Positions 37,164-47,013 of a stretch of 64,000 nt of DNA are shown piece after piece; positions within the stretch are counted from its first letter, which is position 1, and every line of letters begins with the position of its first letter. Below the pieces are notes generated by a model. That model was not told where the DNA came from and did no database searches. It worked only from the letters and a program-made list of their open reading frames with translations. The DNA comes from Phalacrocorax aristotelis. Its lineage: Eukaryota; Chordata; Aves; Suliformes; Phalacrocoracidae. Location of the stretch: assembly GCF_949628215.1 (NCBI RefSeq), contig NC_134279.1, positions 14,056,041-14,120,040 of the forward strand, read 5' to 3'. A program made the translations under genes and the position numbers.

Positions 37164-37376
37164 ATGTATGGAAAGAATGTACAGCAGCTCCTCCAGAACC
37201 TGATTCAGAAGCTCGCCACTGCTAGCCCGTATGAGGAAGTACTTGCAAAAATTAATGCCACGTTCACAGATCGCCTCATGGTTCTAAAGACCAAGCCCCA
37301 GTCCATCCAGAGGGACATAATCACAGTCTGCAATGATCCTTACGCATTAGCTCAGCAGCTGACACACATAGAGCTT
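37164..37376 (+). CDS. RASGEF1B: RASGEF1B-like coding exon 4
   Basis: 71 codons, phase 0 to 0, starting MYGKNVQQLLQN and including LKTKPQSIQRDIITVCNDPY and LAQQLTHIEL, the junction into the catalytic RasGEF domain. Acceptor TCATGACAG is unusually purine-rich but ends correctly; donor is GTGAGT. Intron 3, at 4.95 kb, is the longest intron and holds the LTR and CR1 insertions. Confidence 0.85.
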
Positions 37377-37475
37377 GTGAGTTGTTGTACTTCCAAGTCC
37401 GATTTCATCCTTTCCTTCTTTTCGAAATGCACCTTAACATAGGATATGACTTGGCTGCTTATGTGCTTTATTTAG

Positions 37476-37550
37476 GAGAGACTTAATTATATTGGACCAG
37501 AAGAATTTGTCCAGGCATTTGTGCAAAAGGATCCTTTGGACAATGACAAG
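37476..37550 (+). CDS. RASGEF1B: RASGEF1B-like coding exon 5
   Basis: 25 codons, phase 0 to 0: ERLNYIGPEEFVQAFVQKDP then LDNDK. Acceptor CTTTATTTAG and donor GTAATT. The intron between exons 4 and 5 is only 99 bp, near the practical minimum and typical of compact avian genes. Confidence 0.85.
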
Positions 37551-38821
37551 GTAATTGGAGCAGATCTGGAGCAGCTCTGAAATGCAGCAGTTAACATCCT
37601 GGAGCTCAGGTGCCCCACGAGCTGGAAGTGAGGTCCAGCAATAAATAAGGACCAGCAGAAATGAGCTTTATAGTATTCCTCTTGAATTTGTTGATGCTTT
37701 TTCTTTCTGGAGAACAACTCCTGACGCTCCAGAATTCAGCCAACAAATTGAATTAAATTAAGATATTTGCTGTTTTTTTCTGATTTAAGCTAAGGGAGAA
37801 CTTAATCCAGTGAATGTTTTCTCAAGGCCACCTATGTGGTCTAAAACTGGAAAAAGACTGAGTTTAACTTTGGCTTTTGTGTTACTTATTTTCAACATAT
37901 GTTCTTCCTTTTAGTAAACTGAACTCTATGCAGCAAACTGGCAGATAGCGCAATATACATAACAAAAAGGGGGCAGTGAGCTCTAGACCCATATGAGATG
38001 AAGGGCAAAGATGTAATGTTTTTAGCTATCCACAGTAGAGTTGTATGTCCTTGAATGCTACTTTCAAGATGACTCATGCTCTGTAAATAAACTCTGCCAA
38101 AGTCAGGCAGTTAAAACTTGAATTACTGTCCTCCCTAAAAATGACAGAGTGAATGACTCAAGTTTACAATTTGATGTTCAGTAAGACAGTCTCTGAAAAT
38201 TATTTTGTAGGTAGAGATCACTAAAACGCCTGTCTACCCCTTTTTAGCCAACCCTGAGACGTGGCGTGGGAATTGTTCCAAGACACCACAGAACAAATAG
38301 CACTGGTTAGGAAAGGAAGAATCCAATCAAATGGTAGAGCTGATCTCCCAAAGTTAGGATACAGTATGTTAATTTGGTGTCAACAACTTAACACAATATG
38401 CCAGTGGAGTGGGATGGACTCTCTTTTCCTTTTGCACTTGCAGAGGACATAATGTTGACGCTAGTATATGAATGGGACAGGAGTGAGGACTGAAACAGTG
38501 CTCATATCCAAGGAAGCTTTAAGCAGATACATAGCTTGGGTTGTTTGCATAAATTTATCCTAAGTCCTGGCATCCAGTAGGACTTACAGCAGGTGATGGA
38601 TTCTACATGCCTGCTTTACTGAGCCAACAGCTCAGGAAGAAGTTATAAATACTCAAAACTATCACTGCTGCTTTCGCTCTAATCTTCTTGTCACTTTTGT
38701 TAATAGAGTTACTCCTGATTACTTGACAGCATTTGAGGACAGGAAGCAGAAGGGCAAAAGGTTTCTTTCAGGGAAACAATGAAGATTGCACCAAAGGTTG
38801 CTATTTTTCTTCTGTCTGCAG

Positions 38822-38917
38822 AGCTGCTATGGAGATCGAAAAAAGACCCAGAATCTGGAAGCCTATGTGGAATGGTTTAACAGGCTCAGTTACTTCGTTG
38901 CAACAGAAATCTGTACA
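38822..38917 (+). CDS. RASGEF1B: RASGEF1B-like coding exon 6, donor site lost
   Basis: 32 codons: SCYGDRKKTQNLEAYVEWFN then RLSYFVATEICT. The acceptor TCTGTCTGCAG is strong. The expected donor reads ACA|ATAAGC instead of a form such as ATG|GTAAGC, so the invariant GT at 38918-38919 is AT. Read-through would add ISKDFFC and stop at TAA 38939-38941. Intron 6 ends in ordinary CTTGCAG and shows no U12-type signals, so an AT-AC intron is unlikely. Confidence 0.8.
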
Positions 38918-39281
38918 ATAAGCAAGGACTTTTTCTGCTAAAAGGTTTTGTTTAGTCTAGTTGTCCAAAACAATGTTAAGTCTTTTCAGGTTTGGTGCCC
39001 CTTCAGTGTGCCCTTGGACTTTGCATTTGCTCGGCTCTGTATATTTTCACATAAAGTCAGCACAGGGCTGAAGAAGAAATAAGTTCTGTGTTTTCAGCAT
39101 CATACTTGTGCCTCAGCCTTGTTTGTGTGACACAGTGGTGATGTTAAGCTGGGTTAGGCCTTCTTGGCACAGGCATGTGCCTGGCCTGCCCTTCTCTCCT
39201 GCAAATTCCCCTTGTGAATGGAGCCATCTTTTCTCTCCTCTGTGCTGACCACCTTCTCTAGTCTTCTTCATACCCTTCTTC

Positions 39282-39747
39282 TTGGCTGTGCTGGTTTTGG
39301 CTGAGAAGGGGTTAATTCTCCTCACTGTGGGGGGTCGGCTACCTTTCCAGCTTCCGTGCCGGGGGGGGGGGGGCGGGGGTGGAGCTGGGAGGGGCAGGGC
39401 CATGGTGGGGGCGGCTGACGCCGACTGGCCAATGGCATGTTCATTCCATACCATGTGACTCCATGACCAGTATATTGGGGGGGCAGGTTGCGGCTCAGAA
39501 GCGGCGCGGCGTCGGGTTGGCGGGTGGTTCGTTTCGGCGGTTCGTTCCCCTTTCCCTTCCCCTCCCCCGGGGTTTTGCGCCTCTCGTTGTTCTCCTTTAC
39601 ATTGCATTTTCTTTTAGTTTTAATTATTAAACTGTTCTTATCCCAGCCCACGAGCGTTACCCTTCTGATTCTCTCCCCCATCTACCGGTGGGGGAGTGAG
39701 CGAGCTACTGTGTGGGGCTGAGCTGCCGGCTAAACCACGACATTGGC
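39282..39747 (+). mobile_element. Second solo LTR of the same ERVL-like family
   Basis: A 456-bp LTR at 39287-39742, same family as the copy at 33018: TGTGCTGGTTTTGG start, CCACGACA end, TATATT at 39471 and ATTAAA at 39626. Its flanks carry a different 5-bp duplication, TTGGC (39282-39286 and 39743-39747), so it is a separate insertion rather than the partner of the first. It has a G13-like run near 39361 and lacks short stretches present in the first copy. It lies in intron 6 in sense orientation. Confidence 0.88.
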
Positions 39748-39979
39748 AGAGACTCTTTACCTGTTTTCCTTACTCTCTACCTGCCTGGTACCTGGGTTGT
39801 CTTTGTTGTCCTGATGGCTTTTGAACACAATAGCGTGGTTTCCTCTACATGTAAAGCATAGTGTGAAGCTGTGGTACATGTGGAAAACAGTCTGTTAACA
39901 GGTGTGTTGCTTCTTTTGGGGATGGGTCAAAGTGCTCTGTTTACTGCTGAACGTAACGATCCAATGGCATCTCTTGCAG

Positions 39980-40082
39980 CCTGTGAAGAAGCAGCACAGA
40001 GCAAGAGTGATAGAATATTTCATCAGTGTGGCACGGGAATGTTTTAACATTGGCAACCTTAACTCCTTAATGGCTATTATTT
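39980..40082 (+). CDS. RASGEF1B: RASGEF1B-like coding exon 7
   Basis: 34 codons plus one base: PVKKQHRARVIEYFISVARE then CFNIGNLNSLMAII. Acceptor CTCTTGCAG and donor GTAAGT are both good. This is catalytic RasGEF domain core, where CFNIGNFNS is near-invariant; here F is replaced by L (GNLNS). Ends in phase 1. Confidence 0.85.
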
Positions 40083-40796
40083 GTAAGTATGTGTCCTGAG
40101 ACATTTTGTCCCTGTTTGAATCCAGATAAAGGAAGCTCAGTGCTTTATACAAAAGTCTGCTGCTTAGCATGTTCAGCGGTGTGAAGTTGGGAGGGGAAGT
40201 AGTGGAAAATTGCTCAACATTGTTGTAATGTTATGTGTGTAAGAAATTGTTTACTGCTTTGTGTAAGTTACAGAAAAAATTTTAATTGCAACTGTTCAGA
40301 GATCTGAAACCCACTTTAGTGCTAAATTGGAATGGAAACTTTTCTTGTAATATGGAGGATTGATGTCTTCCATCGTTTCTATCACACCATATATATCCTA
40401 GTGGTTTAAAAATTCCACACCTTTTTTATATTGGGAATATTTTTCTAATTTGAAATGTGAAAACTTCATAGGTATGTGTAATTTTCAATGACACATGTAA
40501 GAGAGACTGGTGAGAAAACTCGCACTTTTCTACTGTATATTCATGTTTTATCAAAACCTTATTACATGATGTCATAGCATTTTTTTAGAGCTCTCATTCT
40601 GTAAGGGGTGTTCATTTTGTTTCCAAAGTTGTTTTTAGCATTGGAATTTCAAGAAAACTAGTCTGATTTCTGAGTAACTCTGTTGAAAATATTTGTTACT
40701 GTTAATAGCTCCTGTGCTTTAGAAATACTTATTAGCCTTAGCTACTTGAAAGATTTTTTTTATTAATGCTTCACAATTTACCCCTCTTACATCAAG

Positions 40797-40876
40797 CTGG
40801 CATGAACATGAGCCCTGTGTCTCGGTTAAAGAAAAACTGGACAAAAGTGAAGACAGCAAAGTTTGGTATTCTAGAG
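40797..40876 (+). CDS. RASGEF1B: RASGEF1B-like coding exon 8
   Basis: Completes the split serine codon, then GMNMSPVSRLKKNWTKVKTA and KFGILE. Donor GTAAGT. The acceptor is ATCAAG, a weak AAG type. KKNW and KFGILE replace the KKTW and KFDILE that I recall for the family. Confidence 0.8.
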
Positions 40877-42176
40877 GTAAGTTTGGCCAACATTTGGACA
40901 CTGGGCTATTAATAGCATTTTACTTTTAACTTATCTAAAATATGAGTTTGACTTCATTATGACATGTATAATTTAGTATGCTTGTGCTCTTAATGGAAAT
41001 TCTAGAAGATGTAATAAGAATCTTTCAGCCAACTTGTGCTCTTTTGATTTGGAAGAAGGAAATTGAAGTAAAATTTTTTTTATTATTCCCAAACCCATGT
41101 CCTAAGAATTATTTTTAAAAAAAAAAGTAGGTAATCTCTTGAAAGGGAGATGTATTTGAGAGGGGTGGTGTGGATTGACCTAATGCAGTTCTGCCTTTGA
41201 AAATCAAGTTGAGCTGTAAGGTGTCTGCCTTGCCCTTTAAGAAAAATTTGTCTTGAACTCACTGATCGCCAGTTACCTTCAGGTAGTAGAGACTTTTGTC
41301 AAAGATCATGTAGGTGCAGCAGTGTATGAGTTTGTGATTTACCCAACAGATTATTTACCAAAAAGTTACTTATCCTGTGATGTAAATGGCAATTGGTTAA
41401 TACAGGCTATTTATTAATAAGAAAGAAAACGTAATGTTTTGTACTTGATGCAAGCATGAAATGTTTATTTGATATAATCAGCAGATTTAACTTGTTCTAT
41501 GATAACAGGCTAAAACTGGATGTCTGTAGCCACCTCACACTTCCCTCCCCCACCCTTAGGTGGGAAATAGCCTTCTTTGTGTCAAGGGTGGCTGCACAGC
41601 TCAGGAAGCTGCTGTTAAGATTATAGCGCTGTTACATTTGACCTTATTATGCAGTCTGGACATTGCTGGTTATGGACGTGCTTTGTGAGCCATGCAGTCA
41701 TCATAGTCATTGAGATGCAGCAGTCAGTCTTGGAGCAATGAGGTGGGGGCACTAACAGCTTTAAGTGTCTGATCTTACTTTGCCATTGCAACTGAATCAG
41801 CTCTGAGAAACCTGCATACTATGAAAAGCAGAATATTAGTGCCAAGACCCATTGTTGTCTTATTTTCATGATTTTTGGCTTTTGAATTAAAGCTAAGCTA
41901 CCTTCCTTGTGGAGAGAGAAAGAAGGTCTATGAATCCTGCCTTTGCTTTCCTGCCCCTGACTTGTATTGGATCCCTTGTTGTGCTCAGTGAACATTTTTT
42001 AGAACAAGGTTCTCTTCTGATCAAATGAACAGGTAAAGAGGTACTGCAGTCCTCTAAAAGGCCATATTTGTGGTGCTGTTCAGCAGACTTCCTTTTTGAA
42101 ATAGTTGTTCAAGTGAAAAAGAATTGTGTGTGGTGACGACACTGGCTCATTATTTACATTTTTTCATCCCTTGTAG

Positions 42177-42272
42177 CATCAGATGGACCCTTCTAGCAAT
42201 TTTTATAATTACCAAACTGGTCTGCGTGGAGCCACTCAAAGGTCCTTGACAGCTCATAGGAACAGAGAGAAG
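42177..42272 (+). CDS. RASGEF1B: RASGEF1B-like coding exon 9
   Basis: 32 codons, phase 0 to 0: HQMDPSSNFYNYQTGLRGAT then QRSLTAHRNREK. Acceptor CCCTTGTAG and donor GTATGT. NYQTGL replaces NYRTAL, a conserved stretch of the catalytic domain. Confidence 0.85.
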
Positions 42273-44258
42273 GTATGTTTACAAATGACTTGGCAATGGA
42301 CAAAAATTAAATGTGCTTGTTAAGTTGCATGGTAAGCTTTTGTCTTGGGATTCTGATTCTTAGTGACTGTACCCCTAGTGGCCTTTTAAATAGAATAAGA
42401 AGCCTAAAAATGGAATCCCTTTTTACTGGTAATGTCTAAATATTACCTGTAAGCTACCAAGAAAGTAAATGGAATATTTGAGGAAACCTCATGGCTCAAT
42501 GAAAGTGACTATCTTAGGACGGCCAGTTCAGCTTTGTGCTGACTGAAAGTTGCAAGCATTAAATGATTGCTTTGATTTTTTAAAAAATAAAATAAGTACA
42601 TTGCATCAGCTTATTTCTTTTTTGACAGAGAACTTTATCTTAGAAACCAGTAATACAGATGGAAATGCTAAGGACTGAAATGAGGTTGCTGGTAATTTGT
42701 TCTTACAGATGCTACTGGTGCTCAGTGGTTTATGGTTTAGGGTGGAAAAGCTTTAAAATTTACTCAGAAAAGGTATTCTAAAACTCAAATCTAGACAGAG
42801 CTTCTGTCTAGATTCTGTGGAGTCCTCTTCCTGTGTATGGTCTTTAGATGAACTTTAAACGTACTCTGGAGTTTTTTAGAGGAAATAGTGAGATGAATCA
42901 AGTGTTTGTATAACGCAGTGGGTTAATATCCACCTTCCAGATTCAGAAGTGGCTGTGAACTATGCATTAATAGATGTGGCATCTTTCTTTGCCATTTAAA
43001 ATAAATTAGCTTTTGAGAAATAAACTGGATTTGGTCACACGTTAATGCCAAATCTCAGCTGTAGTTCTTGTGGAAAGGAGCCAAATAGCTTCCTAGCTGC
43101 TCCCCACTTAGAACCAGTTGCTCATCAACTGCTTATAGTATTAGGACTTCATGCTGTGTTTAATAAACCTGATCTTGGTGCTCACAGAATAAACTACCAG
43201 GCAGGATGAAGCAAATTTATGTGCAGTCTGCTGCTCTATATTGTTTTTATACACATGCAAATAAAAAGAGGGATTCTTTGCAGAGTCCTAAGGTTCTGTT
43301 CACATATTGTTCAAAGTACCAGAAGTTTAAATGTAAGATGTTTACTTCTTTTCAGCAAAAAGTGAGTTTTGGGACCTCAGAGAAAGAACTTGCAGATATT
43401 GAAATGGTGCAGCAAAGTCTTCCATGGAAATAGTGATAAGTGATATCTGTTGCATCCCCAGTTGCAACAAGGATGTGAAGCTGTGAAAATTTTTGTAGGA
43501 TGCAAATTAAAATACAATAATTTTAAGAATGTAAGAATGTTACAGCATTCTCCAGAGAAAATTCCTTTGATTTGTTCAGTTGGCAGGAAATACTTCATTT
43601 TGAGCAGGTCAGTGCCAAGGTTCAATTTCCTGCATGAGCTCAGGGAATTGTAGTTTGAAAGCCATTTGTGCTGCTAGCCCCAAATTTTCCATGCTGTGCT
43701 TTAATGTGCATCTCCCTTCATTTACCAAGCAAGTTCCTGTCAAGAGGGAGAACTGCACTAAGAGATACCCTGCAGGAATTGCATGTAAGAAGTAGGTACC
43801 CCTGAGCTCTTATGTTCTGGAATTTGCAAGGAAGAATAAGAAAGTGAAAACAAGAGACATGACATAGAAATGAAATTTGTTAGTCATATTGTTATTCTAA
43901 ACATGCCTCGTAGCCACAGATGACAAGCAGTGGAGTGCCAACAGGTACTTTAATTGTGACCTTGAGGGAGCTACATGCCAAGAAGAGTTAAAGGTAGTGG
44001 AAGCAGCTTGGCACAAAGCTGGAAATAAAACTACTAGGATTAGCTTGCAATCCAAGAGACAACTTCCTTTGTAGAGAAACGTAATGTATTTTAAAATGCA
44101 GTGAATGCAATATTTTTGTGTGGTGAAAGAGAGAGATACACAGATCTTAGTCCTTCGGTATTTTGCTTAACTTTTGTACGACCTGAGTTCCTTTTATTTT
44201 TCTCTGTAGAACATTGTTTTGATTCAGGACCAGACTGAGAATAATGTTCTTTCCTTAG

Positions 44259-44354
44259 ATCATAATACCTTTCTTCAGCCTCTTGATCAAAGATGTTTAC
44301 TTCTTCAGTGAAGGTTGTGCCAATCATCTTCCAAATGGCCATGTCAATTTTGAA
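44259..44354 (+). CDS. RASGEF1B: RASGEF1B-like coding exon 10, donor site lost
   Basis: 32 codons: IIIPFFSLLIKDVYFFSEGC then ANHLPNGHVNFE, matching the family's IVIPFFSLLIKD and LPNGHVNFE motifs. Acceptor TTTCCTTAG. The expected donor GTAAGT reads TTAAGT at 44355-44360, so the invariant G is lost. Reading through gives LSRALSG and reaches a stop within a few dozen bases. Confidence 0.8.
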
Positions 44355-45581
44355 TTAAGTAGAGCACTGAGTGGGGGTATTAACACAGGGTCAACCCCTG
44401 TAACACAAAACTGAAGCAGATCACGGTACAACTTCCACTGGAGAGATTCTGGGAAAACAAAATTAGACTGGAATTTGAGTGTATCTGTTACTTTTCCCAG
44501 GAGCTGGGAGGTAGTCAGGAAAAGCAATTTTTTTTTTGAAGATGGAATGTCTACAGAAACCCTTTCAATATTCACAATTTTTTAGTGGGGAAAAAAGTCA
44601 GAACTTTTTCCATGTGCTCAAATTCTTCTGAACGTTTCGACTTAGAGGTACAGTATGCTTAACAACAAAATAATTCAAATTAGTATTTTAGAGCTTCTTT
44701 GTAAATTCCACATGTAAAAGGTGAGTTCATCCTTTGTCAAGATATATACACAGTATTTTCATACATATAAGTCACAGATTGTCTGTGAAGAAACATGTGA
44801 CAGAGCAGCTGTGAAGGGGTTTTGAGTCCCTTGTCTTTCAGTAGTTCTTCTCCCTCCGATTTGCTTGTTATCTGACAGTGTGGCTTATGCCATGATTTGT
44901 TATCTGGTACTTTCATCCTTCAAGAAGCCTTGGGTCACTTGCAAAAAGTTACAGTACACTTAGCCTGGTTCTAAAGCTAGACTTTGTGATGATCTGCAAT
45001 GTCCTTTTACTAAAGGGATCTATGTGCACTTGAGTGAGGCGTGTTAAACTTTAATTGAAAGAGTTTATCAATTAATTACATCAACACACTACATGGGAAG
45101 TGTTTACTTTTGGCATAAATTTTGAGCAAGAAAATTGAGCATTTCAGATTAACTAAAGCGGAGCATCTGGATTTCAAAATGTCAGTATTGAGCATCTGGA
45201 GACTTTTGATGTGAAAAGTACTAAATATTTCACTGCAAAACAAGCAAGCATGAGCATCATCAAAGTGAAAATTTGGGTATAAGAAGTATTATCAGCTCCT
45301 TGAAAAGAAACTGAGTGCAGTTCCTTATCTACTGTTTATATTCATAAATAACAACAGTTTTACCAGGGTGGAGGAGTGGGAAGTAATCTTAGTTTGAAAC
45401 AGAAATGCAAAAGTTAGAAGCTGATTTGTTGAGTCAGATCACATTCAATCCTAGCTTAAAACCTGGGGAGAATCAAAGCCTTGAACTTAAAACAAAGATA
45501 TCTCTCTGTCTTTTTAAAACATGTTCAGGGTAAATAGTACTGTACAATATATAGCACCTCTTCTATTTTCTTTTCTGACAG

Positions 45582-45706
45582 AAATTTTGGGGATTGGCAA
45601 AACAAAGTCAGTGAACTTATGACATGGAAGCAAGTAGAGTGTCCTTTTGAAAGGGATCGGAAGATTCTGCAGTACTTGCTCACTGTCCCAGCCTTTACTG
45701 ATGATG
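45582..45706 (+). pseudogene. RASGEF1B: RASGEF1B-like exon 11 with one-base insertion
   Basis: Begins KFWGLAKQ after acceptor TTCTGACAG. An extra A in GCAAAACAAAGTC (within 45598-45606) then shifts the frame and gives TGA at 45612. In the frame one base on, the exon continues MTWKQVECPFERDRKILQYL then LTVPAFTDD, with donor GTAAGG at 45707. It is 125 bases long where 124 are expected, so a single insertion explains the break. Confidence 0.85.
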
Positions 45707-46896
45707 GTAAGGAGTTCTGGACTTCCTGCAGGTCTGGTGTCACTGGGCACTGCTTAGCCTGCCTCCATGTTAAGTTGTTGCTTCCTCACAGTAAAGGAAG
45801 ACTTTGTCCTGAGACATCTCTGTCTGGCAAATAAAAAACGCTTCTCCCTTACAAATGTGAGGGAAAATAAGATCTTTTTATGCGCACATGGTCTGTGAGA
45901 ATTGCTATTGTCCTTTTCTCTGAAATTGAATGAAAAAATTTGGTGCAATATGTGATCCCTGTAAATATCATCTGAAGTGTATTTATATGGACTTTAGGAT
46001 GCTTTACACTAAAGGACGCTGCTTGAGAAAGAAAATGGGGACTTCACGGGTTGCTTACAAAGCACCATGTCCCTGGGCTCAGTTTTTCTTCTGAGTGTTT
46101 TCTTCCTCTCTTGTGCTTTTGAGTTTTTTTTCCCCTGGGGGTAGTCTTTGTTCTCATGCACTCTTTGCTAGTATTGTCTGGATGTAATTATAAGCAATGC
46201 TATTCTTCCTAATGGGATTCTGGGGCCCTAATCTGAGGGATGGATAATACAAGCCTTCATTTAACTTCAGTCCACTTTCCAGGGAAGGCAAATTTTAAAA
46301 TGACTGTAGCCTCATCAACTCTTTCATTTTACTAGTTGTGAAAGATACACGAACCATTATGGCAGTGTTTTAACTTGTGCTTTGCCAATCAACTTTTTTT
46401 TTTAAAGTTGAATTTGTGGCAGCAGAGAAAACTAATCAGGTGCGTAGATGAAGACACAGAAATAAGCAGGTGTATGAATAGTCTGTGTTTTCACCCTGAA
46501 GCCATACCTCCACTTGAGTCTTAAAACTACAGATATCCCAAGGAACTGACCATTAATCAGGTATGATTGTCACTGTTACAGGCAGCTGGTACATTAACAC
46601 CTAGAGGTACCCATTGCTATAATATCCCAACTCTTCTGATCCACTCTGTAGCACCACAGAGACACAACCATACACCACAACTCTAAGGATTCTCCTCAGG
46701 CCCTGTTGGTTTATCCTGGGATATCACAAATGGATGTAACAATTCCATCTGATTAATCCCAGTTATTTCGGGGAGAGGACAGAAAGGGAGACTTACATCA
46801 GTGCACAGACACTCTGTGTTATACAGGGTGGCAAGATGGACAGACAAAGACTATGAGCTTGAAAATCTGTGATAACACAAACCTCAGTTTCACAGG

Positions 46897-47013
46897 ACCC
46901 TTATCTGAGGTATTCTGAAGCTGCCTGGGAAGATTTACATCATTCTAACCATTGCCTTTACTTATTTACATTTCCCTCTTCCTTTCAGGTCAGCACTTTG
47001 GGGCAGAGTCTAG
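46897..47013 (+). pseudogene. RASGEF1B: Possible eroded RASGEF1B terminal exon
   Basis: After a CACAG, the bases CCCTTATCTG resemble the start of the family's last exon (ALYLASYE), and AGGTCAGCACTTTGGGGC then AGAGTCTAG (about 46988-47013) resemble codons for LRSSLLGRV plus stop with a small deletion. The middle does not align by eye and no reading frame joins the two. This may be chance. No better candidate for the terminal exon was seen downstream. Confidence 0.22.

Larger units (their letters stand above)
29007..45706 (+). pseudogene. RASGEF1B: RASGEF1B-like gene copy, intron-containing, probably a pseudogene
   Basis: Eleven exon blocks with vertebrate RASGEF1B-like protein sequence lie in order on the plus strand, from MPQTPPFAAMFDSSGYN in exon 1 to a block ending LTVPAFTDD in exon 11. 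Summed codons (59, 41, 46, 71, 25, 32, 61 across exons 7-8, 32, 32, 41) plus an expected terminal exon of about 32 match the usual length of about 473 residues. The family has an N-terminal REM domain and a C-terminal CDC25/RasGEF domain and exchanges nucleotide on Rap2. Introns are retained, so this is not a retrocopy. Lesions are the AT donor at 38918, the TT donor at 44355, an extra A near 45602-45606 with TGA at 45612, and no clear last exon. Several conserved positions are changed (DYYPD to DYCPD, FPYDF to FPYAF, NYRT to NYQT). The alternative is a poorly assembled functional gene, but three independent lesions argue against that. Introns hold two solo LTRs and a CR1 piece. Confidence 0.8.

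Noticed and set aside
33018..39742. The two LTRs as the ends of one provirus
   Set aside because: Target duplications differ, the sequence between them is gene exons, introns and a CR1 fragment, and no retroviral genes lie between.
38918..39979. Intron 6 as a U12-type AT-AC intron
   Set aside because: It starts ATAAGC, not ATATCC, and ends in CAG after an ordinary pyrimidine tract. A mutated U2 donor is simpler.
43206..43433. 75-codon frame within intron 9
   Set aside because: No homology or splice context, and it sits between exon 9 and exon 10, which join in frame without it.
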